Shown: positions 26,873 through 36,510, numbered from the stretch's first letter. The stretch: DNA of 64,000 nucleotides from Acinetobacter radioresistens DSM 6976 = NBRC 102413 = CIP 103788 (GCF_006757745.1 NZ_AP019740.1:1116001-1180000), one strand, 5' to 3'. A program made the numbers and translations. Notes: generated by a model not told the origin, from the letters alone.

Positions 26873-27696
26873 TGAAACTTAGTGAGGCCTTGACAATTCG
26901 GGGCATACCAGACAGCTATGAACGTCAGGAAAATATCTGGCTACTTGAACATATTCTAAATATAAAAATGTTTGAGTTCAGGTTCCGTCAGGATAAAGAG
27001 CTGACGGCCGAGCAGCAGCATGCTTATCTGGCTGCATTGGCTCGACTGGAAGCCGGCGAACCTCTCGCATATATTCTTGGTTCACAGCCATTCTGGACAC
27101 TTGATCTGAAAGTGACCCGAGATACACTGGTACCACGGCCAGATACTGAAGTACTGGTCGAAACTGTTTTGACGCTGGACTTGCCTGAAGAAACCAAGAT
27201 GGTGGATTTAGGCACAGGTACAGGTGCCATCGCTCTGGCGCTAGCCTCAGAAAAACCTCACTGGTCGGTTCTGGCTACTGATGTTTATATGCCCACCCTT
27301 ACAGTTGCCCGTGAAAATGCAGACAAACATGGTTTACAGCAGGTAGAGTTTGCTTGTGGAGCCTGGTTTGCAGCATTGAACCAGTTACCTGAGCCTATAT
27401 TTGATTTAATCGTATCCAACCCACCCTATATCGATGCAGAAGATCGGCATATGAAAGATCTGGCCACAGAGCCGGTACGGGCTCTCGTTGCGCTTAAGCA
27501 AGGTCTGGCTGATTTGGAGACGATTATTGAGCAGGGTAAAAGCTGGTTAAGACCAGAAGGCTGGATTGTACTGGAGCATGGGTATGAACAAGCAAAAGCC
27601 GTACGCTCTTTCTTTGAGAATAAAGGGTTTGAGTCGGTTCGTACTGTAAAAGACTATAGTGGCAATGATCGAGTTACATTGGGTCAGCTAATCTGA
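26872..27696 (+). CDS. prmC: Release factor glutamine methyltransferase
   Basis: Methylates the Gln of the GGQ motif in release factors 1 and 2 using S-adenosylmethionine. The 274 residues contain an N-terminal helical RF-binding domain (about 1-75), the SAM site VDLGTGTGAIAL (111-122) and the catalytic NPPY motif at 183-186. Its ATG shares one base with the prfA TAA, so enzyme and substrate are translationally coupled. Confidence 0.96.
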   Translation: MKLSEALTIRGIPDSYERQENIWLLEHILNIKMFEFRFRQDKELTAEQQHAYLAALARLEAGEPLAYILGSQPFWTLDLKVTRDTLVPRPDTEVLVETVLTLDLPEETKMVDLGTGTGAIALALASEKPHWSVLATDVYMPTLTVARENADKHGLQQVEFACGAWFAALNQLPEPIFDLIVSNPPYIDAEDRHMKDLATEPVRALVALKQGLADLETIIEQGKSWLRPEGWIVLEHGYEQAKAVRSFFENKGFESVRTVKDYSGNDRVTLGQLI

Positions 27697-27714
27697 TCGA
27701 AACTTATTTATATC

Positions 27715-27739
27715 GGGGCTTCATTAGGAGCCTTTTATT
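27715..27739 (+). terminator. Weak intrinsic terminator after prmC
   Basis: A short stem GGCT / AGCC, extended by two G-U pairs, with an 8-base loop and followed by TTTTATTT, 18 bp after the prmC stop. Confidence 0.5.
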
Positions 27740-28052
27740 TACTGGTCATAATTTTGCTAACCTAAGCCTTAGCTTTCTATAAATTTCATCAAGTGGCCTG
27801 TTGTTTTTCCGGTATCCTGAGCAGGATAATTACGAAAATTACAGTAGCGGGAAACAATATTTAACGCCATCTCTCAGCCGATAAAAAGTATTGCCATTCT
27901 ATTTTAACTATTTAAAGCTGTTTTAAGTAGATGACAGAAACTAAAAGAGATTTATATAATTAATAGATAATTAAAGTTATCCCGCTAGCTATAAAAGAAA
28001 TTTCTTCGCTGACCACAGACTGTTTTTATGGTCATTCTCTTTAAAGTGCAAG
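27740..28052. other. Intergenic region with a perfect 16-bp palindrome
   Basis: A 313-bp non-coding region between convergent prmC and the AraC-type gene. It holds a perfect inverted repeat TATCCTG-AG-CAGGATA at 27813-27828, which looks like a dimeric-regulator operator but has no gene start near it, and a TGACCA / TGGTCA inverted repeat at about 28011-28043. Confidence 0.5.
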
Positions 28053-29102
28053 TTAGAGCTTGCTCCGATTCTGCCGATAAGTACCCGGACTGACCCCTGT
28101 CCACTTCTTGAAGGCACGGTGAAAAGCACTGGCATCATGAAAGTCGAGTTGTTCACTAATATCTTGTAATGAAAGATCAGTATGGGTCAGATATTCAATG
28201 GCTATATCACGACGGATATCATTTTTTAGCTGCTGATAGCTTACACCTTCATATTTTAAACGTCGATGCATAGTGGTTTCTGACAGATTAAAGCGAGCAG
28301 CAATGTCGGTAAGTTCCGGCCACTCTGCTGGTATAAGCTTACTTAAGTATTTACGAATACTAAAGCTTAAGGAATCAGGATTTTTATAACGAACCAGAAG
28401 ATTCTGGGGAGTATGCTTTAAAAAATCGTACCAGGCATTTTTATCTTTCTTAATTTTTATTTCAAGATAATGCCGGCTAAACTCAATCCGGTTTTGAGAA
28501 GCGCCATAGTAGATTTTTTCACAGAACCGAACCCGATAATCCTGATCATCTAGAGGCTGCATGCACCGCAGTTCAATTTTATCCAATATCACACGCTGGC
28601 CACTCAACCAGCATATTAAGCCATGTACCAGCATCAGATAAGTCGCGTAACTGAACATCCGTTTGACTGGACCTTGATCATGCAGCACCAGAAAAGCTTT
28701 ATCTTGTTCAAGCTGAAGCTCAGCCTGTAAATCATCCAGTATAAAGTTCAGAAACTTCAGCATATCCTGAACTGCTTTTTCAAGTGTCTCTGCCTGTAGC
28801 AGCATTTTACTGAGTAACTGGTAACTACCACGACGCATGGGATGGCTATCCATCCCGAAGAACTCATCATTCATGTGATCAGCCAGTTCAGTCCAGAGAC
28901 AGGCATATGCTGAAACCGGAATACGTGCTTTGGCTGAGTGCAGAATTTCAGGTGCTATTTCTGCTTTTTGCAGAATGAGCCGGGTATCAAGTCCACGGCT
29001 ATAGGCCACCATCAAGGCTTCATGAACCAGACTGACGGATATTGTTCCTTTGCTTTCTTCTAAATCTGTCCGGTCCATTATATTTTCACTTGATCCCATC
29101 AT
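28053..29102 (-). CDS. AraC-family transcriptional regulator
   Basis: An N-terminal ligand-sensing domain of the AraC/OruR type (about residues 20-210) and a C-terminal double helix-turn-helix (about the last 100 residues) with ARFNLSETTMHRRLK and the second-HTH signature LQDISEQLDFHDASAFHRAF, followed by KKWTGVSPGTYR. It is divergent from the SDR / acyl-CoA dehydrogenase / ligase set and is the likely activator of that set. The start is uncertain: ATG 29102, ATG 29078 and a TTG at 29162 are all in frame and none has a good Shine-Dalgarno. Confidence 0.88.
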   Translation of the reverse strand: MMGSSENIMDRTDLEESKGTISVSLVHEALMVAYSRGLDTRLILQKAEIAPEILHSAKARIPVSAYACLWTELADHMNDEFFGMDSHPMRRGSYQLLSKMLLQAETLEKAVQDMLKFLNFILDDLQAELQLEQDKAFLVLHDQGPVKRMFSYATYLMLVHGLICWLSGQRVILDKIELRCMQPLDDQDYRVRFCEKIYYGASQNRIEFSRHYLEIKIKKDKNAWYDFLKHTPQNLLVRYKNPDSLSFSIRKYLSKLIPAEWPELTDIAARFNLSETTMHRRLKYEGVSYQQLKNDIRRDIAIEYLTHTDLSLQDISEQLDFHDASAFHRAFKKWTGVSPGTYRQNRSKL

Positions 29103-29251
29103 GAATAATTGTTTGTAGAGCAGTTGGCCAGATTGCCCAAAACTGGCATCGCAATTGCACAATTTGGAAATTGTACTGTAAATAGAGAGCCATTACCCTG
29201 CATTTAACTAAACGTTTTATTTGAAAAATATCGACAGCCGGATCGAAAAAT

Positions 29252-30022
29252 ATGAAAACTCAGGGAAAAGTATTTGTTATTACGGGTGGTGCTTCAGGCT
29301 TGGGCGCTGCCTCAGCACGACAATTGACCGGACAGGGTGCGCAAGTAATTCTGGTCGACATGAATCAGGATGCTGGTGAGCAGATGGTTCAGGAGCTGGG
29401 ACCAAAAGCCCAGTTTGTAAAACTTGATGTTACAGATGAAATCGCTGTCCAGCAGCTTTTTATCAATATCTCACAACAGTTTGGTGCATTGCACGGCTTA
29501 ATCAACTGTGCCGGGATTGCACCTTCAGCCAAAATACTGGGGAAAAATGGGCTACATGAGCTCGCTCTATTTCAACGTGCTCTGGACATCAATGTAACTG
29601 GTAGTTTTAACATGCTGCGCTTTGCAGCTGAGTTAATGTCCAGAAACTCTATTGAAGAAGGGGAGGAAGAGCGCGGTATTATCATTAATACGGCATCTGT
29701 AGCGGCATTTGAAGGACAGATCGGGCAGGCTGCATATTCGGCCTCTAAAGGTGCTGTGGTGGCTATGACCTTGCCGCTGGCCCGTGAATTGGCACAACAC
29801 GCTATTCGGGTCATGACTATTGCGCCAGGTATCATGGAGACTCCAATGCTACAAGGCCTGCCAGAGAAAGTGCAGGAAGCATTAGGACAAATGGTACCGT
29901 TTCCACCACGATTAGCTAAACCCGCAGAGTTTGCCAAACTGGTTGCTCATATTGTTGAAAATACCTATTTGAATGGGGAAGTAATTCGTCTGGACGGTGC
30001 AATCCGTATGGCTGCCAAATAA
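29252..30022 (+). CDS. SDR-family dehydrogenase, likely 3-hydroxyacyl-CoA dehydrogenase
   Basis: A 256-residue classical short-chain dehydrogenase. The NAD-binding motif TGGASGLG is at about 10-17, Asp36 in ILVDMN favours NAD over NADP, NCAGI is near residue 88 and YSASKGA with the catalytic Tyr and Lys is near 163-167. Sequence style resembles 3-hydroxyacyl-CoA dehydrogenase type 2 (HSD17B10), which acts on short branched acyl-CoAs. It leads a three-gene plus-strand group with an acyl-CoA dehydrogenase 17 bp on, supporting a beta-oxidation role. The substrate is inferred. Confidence 0.88.
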   Translation: MKTQGKVFVITGGASGLGAASARQLTGQGAQVILVDMNQDAGEQMVQELGPKAQFVKLDVTDEIAVQQLFINISQQFGALHGLINCAGIAPSAKILGKNGLHELALFQRALDINVTGSFNMLRFAAELMSRNSIEEGEEERGIIINTASVAAFEGQIGQAAYSASKGAVVAMTLPLARELAQHAIRVMTIAPGIMETPMLQGLPEKVQEALGQMVPFPPRLAKPAEFAKLVAHIVENTYLNGEVIRLDGAIRMAAK

Positions 30023-30039
30023 TACAAGGAAGTAAGCTG

Positions 30040-31176
30040 ATGATTTTAACTGCCGAGCAACGTATGGTTCAGGACATGCTTCGTGATTATTCACAGCAAA
30101 AACTGAAACCCACTGCTGCCCACCGTGATAAAACGCATGAATTTCCTGCTCAGGAACTTAAAGAGCTGGCTGAGCTGGGTGCTTTTGGTATGGCGATACC
30201 AGTTGAATGGGGTGGAGCTGGACTTGACTATATTTCACTGGTGCTTGCTCTAGAGGAAATAGCGGCAGGTGATGGTGCAATTTCAACCATCATTAGCGTA
30301 CAGAATTCATTGCCTTGTGGTATTACCTATGCATATAGCACTGAGGCACAAAAGCAGGAGTATCTGACCCGCTTTGCCTCAGGTGAATGGCTGGGCTGCT
30401 TTTGTCTGACTGAACCGCATGTTGGTTCAGATGCAAGTGCTATCAGTTGCCGTGCTGAACGTGACGGTGATGAATGGGTCATTAATGGCACCAAGCAGTT
30501 TATTACCTCAGGTAAACATGCACAGGTTGCGCTGGTTTTTGCAGTTACAGATAAAACCGCAGGCAAAAAAGGTATCTCGTGCTTTTTAGTACCGACTCAT
30601 ACACCTGGTTATGTGGTCGCAAATATTGAAGATAAAATGGGACAGCATGCCTCAGATACGGCCACAATTATTTTTGAAAACTGCAGGATTCCTGCGGAAA
30701 ATTTGCTGGGTAAGGAAGGAGAAGGTTACAAGATTGCACTTTCAAATCTGGAAGCAGGCCGTATAGGAATTGCAGCGCAATCTGTAGGAATGGCGCGTGC
30801 TGCTTTAGACGCTGCTGTACAGTATGCGAATGAACGTAAGGCTTTTGGTGTAGAAATTGTGCAGCATCAGGCAGTGGCTTTTCGTCTAGCAGATATGGCT
30901 ACACAAATTGAAGCAGCCCGGCAGCTGGTTTTTCATGCAGCTAGTCTGAAAGATGCTGGTCTGCCTTGTTTGAAAGAAGCCTCAATGGCAAAACTGTTTG
31001 CTTCTACCATGGCAGAGCGGGTCTGTTCAGATTCTATACAAATTCATGGGGGCTATGGCTATGTAACTGATTTTCCGGTCGAGCGTATCTATCGGGATGT
31101 TCGGGTTAGCCAGATTTATGAAGGTGCATCAGATATTCAGAGACTGGTGATTGCACGCGAAGTCACGAAAATCTGA
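30040..31176 (+). CDS. Acyl-CoA dehydrogenase
   Basis: FAD-dependent enzyme that makes the alpha,beta double bond of acyl-CoAs. The 378 residues are standard length. LTEPHVGSDASA (about 127-138), WVINGTKQFITSG, GKKGISCFLVP and the C-terminal QIHGGYGYVTDFPVERIYRD with the ETF/FAD-contact region are visible; the catalytic Glu is expected in the IYEGASDIQ segment near residue 365. It most resembles short- or branched-chain enzymes. It is co-directional with the SDR gene 17 bp upstream. Confidence 0.93.
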   Translation: MILTAEQRMVQDMLRDYSQQKLKPTAAHRDKTHEFPAQELKELAELGAFGMAIPVEWGGAGLDYISLVLALEEIAAGDGAISTIISVQNSLPCGITYAYSTEAQKQEYLTRFASGEWLGCFCLTEPHVGSDASAISCRAERDGDEWVINGTKQFITSGKHAQVALVFAVTDKTAGKKGISCFLVPTHTPGYVVANIEDKMGQHASDTATIIFENCRIPAENLLGKEGEGYKIALSNLEAGRIGIAAQSVGMARAALDAAVQYANERKAFGVEIVQHQAVAFRLADMATQIEAARQLVFHAASLKDAGLPCLKEASMAKLFASTMAERVCSDSIQIHGGYGYVTDFPVERIYRDVRVSQIYEGASDIQRLVIAREVTKI

Positions 31177-31423
31177 AACTCCACCTCTTTTTAGATTGAA
31201 AACTATCATGATCAGCCTGGATAATTTGAGTCATAGGCTGAATATGGCAGCTTATTTGACAGTTTTGGAAATTGTCACCAAAACCTACAAGCTTTATTTT
31301 AAGTAAATCAAATTTATATAGAAGCTGAAGTCTCAAAAACTGAAGCAGTGACATAACAATAAAAATAGGGCTATGGCGGATCACAAGTGATCTGTGGCCT
31401 TACAGGAACAAGAGGTCATCGGG

Positions 31424-33076
31424 ATGAAGACACTAGAACAGGCATATCAGGATTTTGATCTGCAACAGGTAATTCAGCAACAACTTCTGGGTACGCCTGA
31501 AGCTGTCAACGCCTATATAGAGTGTTGTGAGCGTCATACGGGTTCTAACCGTATTGCCTTGTACTGGCAAGGTAAAGACGGCCAACAGGCCGAGTACAGT
31601 TTTGATCAGCTGGCTCAGGCGTCAGGCCAATTGGCAAATTATTTCAAATCATTAAATATTCAGCCGGGAGACTGTGTTGCAGGGCTAATGCCAAGAACAG
31701 TGGAATTACTGATTACAATTTTAGCCACATGGCGTATTGGGGCAGTCTATCAGCCACTATTTACTGCATTTGAATCTAAAGCAATTGAGCACAGATTAAC
31801 CACAGCCAATACCCGTCTGGTAGTGACTCATCACGAACAGCGAACCAAACTAAATGGAATTAGTATTCCATCAATTCTTACAGTCAATCTTGAAGAATAC
31901 TCTGTGCCTCATCTGGAGAATGAAAGAGATTTTTGGCAAATACTCAAGCAGTATCCTGAAAACTGTCCAGCGACTATGCGCAGCTTTGAAGATGATTTCC
32001 TGATGATGTTTACCTCAGGTACGACCGGTCTGGCCAAGTCTGTGCCGGTTCCGCTAAAAGCAATGGTAGCGTTCAAAGGTTATATGCAGCATGCCGTCGA
32101 TTTGCAAGAACAGGATTCATTCTGGAATCTTGCTGATCCGGGCTGGGCCTATGGACTGTATTATGGTGTTACAGGTCCATTAAGCCTAGGTCATAGTATT
32201 ATTATGGATGAGCGAGGTTTTACGGTAGATCATGCATTGGAAGTCATTCGCAAGTATCGGGTCAGTAACCTGACTGGATCGCCTACTGCATTTCGCATGT
32301 TTTTTGGATTCAAACACAAATTTGACGAGAAAATCAGTGAGCATCTACGTGTAGTTAGCAGTGCTGGTGAGCCTTTAACACCAGAAGTCATTCACTGGTT
32401 TAAAGATAGTTTGGGGGTCAATATTTACGATCAATACGGCCAAACTGAACTGGGCATGGTAATTGCCAATCATCATGCCCTGGAGCATCCTAAAAAGGTG
32501 GGTTCTGCTGGTTATGCCATACCCGGGCACCGTTTTGTAGTATTGGACTCGCAACATCAGGAACTGGGTGAGGGCGGTATTGGAATTTTGGGACTTGACT
32601 GCGAGCAGTCTCCCTTATTCTGGTTTAAGGGGTATGACGGGCATAACCGTAAAGCCTTTGCCGGAAAATATTATTTGACAGGCGATACAGTCAAGCTAAA
32701 TGAATTGGGTGGAATCGATTTTATTGGACGTGCTGACGATGTAATTACTACATCAGGTTATCGGGTAGGTCCGTTTGATGTAGAAAGTACCCTGCTTGAG
32801 TGCGAAGAGGTACTCGAATCTGCGGTCGTGGGTAAACCTGATCCTGAACGCACTGAAATTGTCAAAGCGTTCGTGGTACTTAAAGATCAGTATATGGCTT
32901 CTGAGCTACTTAAAGATAAATTACAAACCTATGTGCGTTCGCGTTTATCTAAACACGCTTATCCTAAAGAAATCGAATTTGTAAGTCAGCTACCAAAAAC
33001 ATCGAGTGGTAAAATACAGCGCAACCTGTTAAAACAACAAGAAATTTCTCAAATGGAAAAGAGAAAAGTGGGTTAA
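31424..33076 (+). CDS. AMP-dependent acyl-CoA synthetase
   Basis: Adenylate-forming ligase of 550 residues, ACSM/acetyl-CoA-synthetase-like. The P-loop FTSGTTGLAKS lies near 195-205, YDQYGQTELGM near 340, YLTGDTVKLNELGGIDFIGR near 420-435 and the C-terminal swivel lysine in KTSSGKIQRN near 530. ATG 31424 (MKTLEQAYQDF) is chosen over an upstream GTG because AGAGG precedes it. It activates a short or medium carboxylic acid to its CoA ester, feeding the dehydrogenases encoded just upstream; the 247-bp gap may hold a second promoter. The exact substrate is unknown. Confidence 0.9.
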   Translation: MKTLEQAYQDFDLQQVIQQQLLGTPEAVNAYIECCERHTGSNRIALYWQGKDGQQAEYSFDQLAQASGQLANYFKSLNIQPGDCVAGLMPRTVELLITILATWRIGAVYQPLFTAFESKAIEHRLTTANTRLVVTHHEQRTKLNGISIPSILTVNLEEYSVPHLENERDFWQILKQYPENCPATMRSFEDDFLMMFTSGTTGLAKSVPVPLKAMVAFKGYMQHAVDLQEQDSFWNLADPGWAYGLYYGVTGPLSLGHSIIMDERGFTVDHALEVIRKYRVSNLTGSPTAFRMFFGFKHKFDEKISEHLRVVSSAGEPLTPEVIHWFKDSLGVNIYDQYGQTELGMVIANHHALEHPKKVGSAGYAIPGHRFVVLDSQHQELGEGGIGILGLDCEQSPLFWFKGYDGHNRKAFAGKYYLTGDTVKLNELGGIDFIGRADDVITTSGYRVGPFDVESTLLECEEVLESAVVGKPDPERTEIVKAFVVLKDQYMASELLKDKLQTYVRSRLSKHAYPKEIEFVSQLPKTSSGKIQRNLLKQQEISQMEKRKVG

Positions 33077-33090
33077 GGCATAAGATATTA

Positions 33091-33116
33091 AAAAAGCACC
33101 TATTCAGGTGCTTTTT
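33091..33116. terminator. Bidirectional intrinsic terminator
   Basis: An 11-bp stem AAAAAGCACCT / AGGTGCTTTTT with the loop ATTC, between the convergent ligase gene and the stress-protein gene. Confidence 0.88.
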
Positions 33117-33162
33117 ATACATTGAGGCTGATTAAATTTTGTATCCTCAATACTCTACATAG

Positions 33163-33663
33163 TTACAGGTCAAGACGCTTATGCTCAGAGTCAGGCTCCT
33201 CTGTCTTACCGGTAATGTTACCTTTTAAGACTTTTAAAAGATGTGTAACCTTATTGTCAGTGACATTCCAGTATTCTGCACTAACTGCCTTGGCAACAAG
33301 TACACGCACACTTGGGTCATCCTTGCCATCAAACCAGTTTTCTGCCCATGGGTTCCATAACTTATCAATTAAAGCGCGATCTGTACTGATTTCTCCATGT
33401 GCACTGATGGATACATAAATATCGTCAGAGGGTTTGGAAAAAGCCAATCCAAGTTGATTACGGCCTGCCTCAACCGCCTGCACAATATCATTGGTATCTT
33501 TTAAAATAAAATACACATTCTGGTCTTCATCCATACGTTCTGAGTTCAGCATAGTCATTGGCTGAGCATGAATTTCATGAGTTTCAGTCTGATGACTGAT
33601 CATTGCAAAACGTACATCTTTAATAAGTTCCCATAATTTTTCACGATTTTCATGTTCTGTCAT
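33163..33663 (-). CDS. General stress protein, pyridoxamine-oxidase-like
   Basis: A 166-residue split-barrel flavin-binding protein of the general stress protein 26 family (COG3871). RFAMISHQTETHEIHAQPMT, VYFILKDTNDIVQAV and GLAFSKPSDDIYVSISAHGE fit the barrel strands. Such proteins bind FMN or FAD and are often stress-induced; the substrate is unknown. TAGGAG precedes the ATG. Single-gene transcript. Confidence 0.87.
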   Translation of the reverse strand: MTEHENREKLWELIKDVRFAMISHQTETHEIHAQPMTMLNSERMDEDQNVYFILKDTNDIVQAVEAGRNQLGLAFSKPSDDIYVSISAHGEISTDRALIDKLWNPWAENWFDGKDDPSVRVLVAKAVSAEYWNVTDNKVTHLLKVLKGNITGKTEEPDSEHKRLDL

Positions 33664-33976
33664 AACGATTCTCCTAATGTTAAGGTTTTCTTTAATTTAA
33701 ATGATTTAATCTTGAGAACCTGTTCAGATTAAAACGATTTTTAGGAAAATAAGTCGTTGTCTCACTTAACTTATACATTTCAACAATGAAAGAACTCATC
33801 AATAAACAGAAAGTACATAACTAGAGTCTGAGAAGCTTTTAGATGGGGAAATTATGGTTAACATAACGATCTATATTCTGGGAGCTGTTATAGCTTTACT
33901 ATAAAATCAGCAGTTAAAACTATGAAAGATTCAGGATAGAATTACACACGCCGCAGAGCAGTCAGGGAAATGTAAG
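33664..33976. other. Intergenic region, no gene recognised
   Basis: A 313-bp region between divergent genes. A 16-codon hydrophobic frame starts at ATG 33854 after GGGGA, which is too short to support as a gene. It should hold the promoters of the stress-protein and ThiF-family genes. Confidence 0.4.
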
Positions 33977-34759
33977 GTGATAAAACAAGATAACTGTCAG
34001 GAACTGAGTGATAATGAAATGCACTTGTACAGCCGCCAGATTTTACTCGATGGCTGGGATATTGACGCGCAGGAAAAACTCAAGCTGGCAAATGTCCTGA
34101 TTGTTGGGGCAGGCGGGATCGGTTGCACCTCTGCCGAGTTGCTGGCACGGGCAGGCGTAGGTAAAATTACCGTAATTGATGCTGACACCGTGGAAATCAG
34201 TAATTTGCAGCGACAGACTGCTTTTTTGCCACAAGATGTCGGTTTTTATAAGGCTGAAATACTGGCGAAACGTTTAAAAGAGATCAATCCCTATATTCTG
34301 GTAGAACATGTTAATCAACGGCTTGATGCAGAAAATATAGTTGATTTAATTGCCAGACAGGACTTGGTTCTGGACGGATGCGATAATTTCTCTACTCGCT
34401 ATCTGGTAAACCAAGTGTGTTATATACAACAGGTTCCTTTATTGAGTGCTTCAGCCATTGGCTTTCAAGGCCAGCTTTTTATGGTAGAAGGTAACTCTGC
34501 CTGTTATGAATGTATTTTTCCTAAAGGCCAGCATACGGATGAAAGTTTGCGCTGTGCTGATTCGGGAGTCTTGGCCACTACACCGGTAATGATGGCGTCA
34601 TTACAAGCGCATCATGCTTTATTATATTTAGGTTTAAATCTTTTACCATTACGAGAAAAACTTTTACTCTGGGATGGTTTGAGTATGAAACAACGTATAC
34701 TTAAATTTGAAAACGATACAAATTGTTCAGCCTGTCGAGCAAAAAGCCCTTTAAACTAG
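33977..34759 (+). CDS. moeB: ThiF/MoeB-family adenylyltransferase
   Basis: E1-like enzyme that adenylates the C-terminus of a small sulfur-carrier protein (MoaD or ThiS). The 260 residues contain LYSRQILLDGWDIDAQEKL, the nucleotide loop GAGGIGCTSAELLARAGVG starting at residue 44, and two zinc CxxC pairs, CYEC near 175 and CSAC near 253. There is no C-terminal rhodanese domain. The start is GTG; the conserved SDNEMHLYSR block requires a start at or upstream of this. No moa or thi genes are adjacent, so MoeB versus ThiF cannot be settled by context. Confidence 0.82.
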   Translation: MIKQDNCQELSDNEMHLYSRQILLDGWDIDAQEKLKLANVLIVGAGGIGCTSAELLARAGVGKITVIDADTVEISNLQRQTAFLPQDVGFYKAEILAKRLKEINPYILVEHVNQRLDAENIVDLIARQDLVLDGCDNFSTRYLVNQVCYIQQVPLLSASAIGFQGQLFMVEGNSACYECIFPKGQHTDESLRCADSGVLATTPVMMASLQAHHALLYLGLNLLPLREKLLLWDGLSMKQRILKFENDTNCSACRAKSPLN

Positions 34760-34805
34760 GGTGTATTTGTTAAAATCTCTCTCATTATTCTTGTATTTAT
34801 AAGCT

Positions 34806-36110
34806 ATGAAAAAAAATATATGGTTTGAAAGCATGCGGTCTGTAGCCCGTATAGGTGAAACTGCAGTAATCGCAGCCAAGACAGGCATTAAATATGCCAC
34901 CGCGGCTGAAAAGCCCAATAATGCTAAAATGATGCGTGAAACTTTTGAATCCTTGGGTTCTACCTATATTAAACTTGGCCAGTTTATTGCCAGTACACCT
35001 TCACTTTTTCCACGTGAATTTGTTGAAGAATTTCAGGGTTGTCTGGATCAGACCCCTACTTTGCCTTTTTCTTATATTCAACAGGTTCTGGCTTCAGAAT
35101 TTGCAGATCGTGACTTGTCTGAAATTTTTGCTTCAATTGATGAGACACCACTGGCATCTGCGTCTATAGCACAGGTTCATGCCGCCAAACTTAAAAGTGG
35201 TGAAGATGTGGTGATCAAAGTACAAAAGCCCGGTGTGGAAACCATTTTGTATACTGATCTGAATGTTTTACACTGGGCCACCAAACTTTTGGAAAAAGTC
35301 GTACCCAAGGTCAAGTTTGCTTCACTGGCTGATATTGTTGATGAGATCAAGACACGTATGGTACGTGAAGTTGACTTTATTGAAGAAGCACAAAACCTCG
35401 ATGATTTTATTGAGTATTTGAAAATCAGCCAAAATCAGGCTGCTACAGCACCAAAGGTTTATCATCAGTATTCTACCCGCCGTGTATTGACTATGCAGCG
35501 TCTGTATGGCGTACCTCTGACTGATTTTGAGGTGGTGAAAAAGTATGCTAAAGACCCGTCACAAGTGCTGATTACAGCTATGAATACCTGGTTTGGCAGT
35601 TTGATGCTCTGTAAGAGTTTCCATGCTGACTTGCATGCAGGTAATCTGATGCTGCTAGAAGATGGCCGGGTAGGTTTTATTGATTTTGGTATAGTCGGAC
35701 AGTTAAAACCTGAAGTCTGGACAGCCTGTATTGCTTTTATGGATGCGTTGCAGCATACCAATTATCAGGCAATGGCAGAGAATATGCTAAATATGGGCAT
35801 GACTGACCAGCAAATTGATGTACAGGTTTTAGCAGCGGATCTAGAGCGTTTATTTAGCGGGGTCTTACTGGCAGACCCACAAGAAATACTGTCTTCTAAC
35901 CCGGCAGACTTAAATGACATCATGATGGATATGGTGGCTGTTGGTGAGCGGCACGGTATTCGGTTCCCGCGTGATTTTGCACTACTATTCAAGCAGATGC
36001 TATATTTCGACCGTTTTATGCGTGTTCTGGCGCCATATACTGATATTTATGCGGACCAACGTCTGCAAATGGTGCAGAATATGGATCCGAATTTATTGCT
36101 TAAACATTAA
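34806..36110 (+). CDS. ABC1 / UbiB-family atypical kinase
   Basis: A 434-residue protein kinase-like protein. KLGQ at 56-59 is the invariant KxGQ motif, PLASASIAQVHAAKL is the Ala-rich nucleotide loop of the family, VVIKVQKPGV has the ATP-anchoring Lys, SFHADLHAGNLML is the catalytic loop and FIDFGIVG the metal site. UbiB-type members support ubiquinone synthesis. This one lacks the two C-terminal membrane helices typical of canonical UbiB and is not in a ubiEJB cluster, so it is a paralog with an undefined partner; coq7 is nearby on the opposite strand. Confidence 0.87.
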   Translation: MKKNIWFESMRSVARIGETAVIAAKTGIKYATAAEKPNNAKMMRETFESLGSTYIKLGQFIASTPSLFPREFVEEFQGCLDQTPTLPFSYIQQVLASEFADRDLSEIFASIDETPLASASIAQVHAAKLKSGEDVVIKVQKPGVETILYTDLNVLHWATKLLEKVVPKVKFASLADIVDEIKTRMVREVDFIEEAQNLDDFIEYLKISQNQAATAPKVYHQYSTRRVLTMQRLYGVPLTDFEVVKKYAKDPSQVLITAMNTWFGSLMLCKSFHADLHAGNLMLLEDGRVGFIDFGIVGQLKPEVWTACIAFMDALQHTNYQAMAENMLNMGMTDQQIDVQVLAADLERLFSGVLLADPQEILSSNPADLNDIMMDMVAVGERHGIRFPRDFALLFKQMLYFDRFMRVLAPYTDIYADQRLQMVQNMDPNLLLKH

Positions 36111-36129
36111 TTAAATAAGTCAGGTCATT

Positions 36130-36510
36130 ATGGATGCAATTATCATTGAGGGATTAAAGGTCGAAAGCGTCATCGGTTGCTTTAACTGGGAGCGCCAGAT
36201 TACCCAGCCTTTACTGGTGGATCTCACGATCCACAATGACCTGAGCCGTTCAGCAGCCAGTGATGAGCTGCAAGATACACTTAATTATGCTGAAATCTGT
36301 GAGCTGACTACACAGGTCATCAAGCAGGCACAACCAAAACTGATTGAACATGCGGCGCAGTTAGTAATTGAAAAACTTTTTACTACCTTTTTTAGTATTG
36401 AATCTATTATTATTACGGTCCGCAAGCCTGCCATTATCGCGCAAGCAAATTCTGTAGGAATTCGTCTTGAACGCCACCGTAACATGCTATCTACTGGCTC
36501 TGGCCAGTAA
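36130..36510 (+). CDS. folB: Dihydroneopterin aldolase
   Basis: Folate synthesis: cleaves 7,8-dihydroneopterin to 6-hydroxymethyl-dihydropterin and glycolaldehyde. The 126 residues are normal. Glu near residue 22 in GCFNWERQ and the conserved LNYAEICELT stretch lead to the Lys in VRKPA near residue 99, the catalytic-loop position. The 3' end overlaps the next gene, a folK-like frame, by 44 bp, indicating tight coupling. Confidence 0.93.
   Translation: MDAIIIEGLKVESVIGCFNWERQITQPLLVDLTIHNDLSRSAASDELQDTLNYAEICELTTQVIKQAQPKLIEHAAQLVIEKLFTTFFSIESIIITVRKPAIIAQANSVGIRLERHRNMLSTGSGQ

Noticed and set aside
33854..33904. A 16-codon hydrophobic frame (MVNITIYILGAVIALL) with GGGGA before the ATG, like a type I toxin peptide
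   Set aside because: Too short to support; no antitoxin RNA or repeat was visible, and such frames arise by chance in AT-rich DNA.
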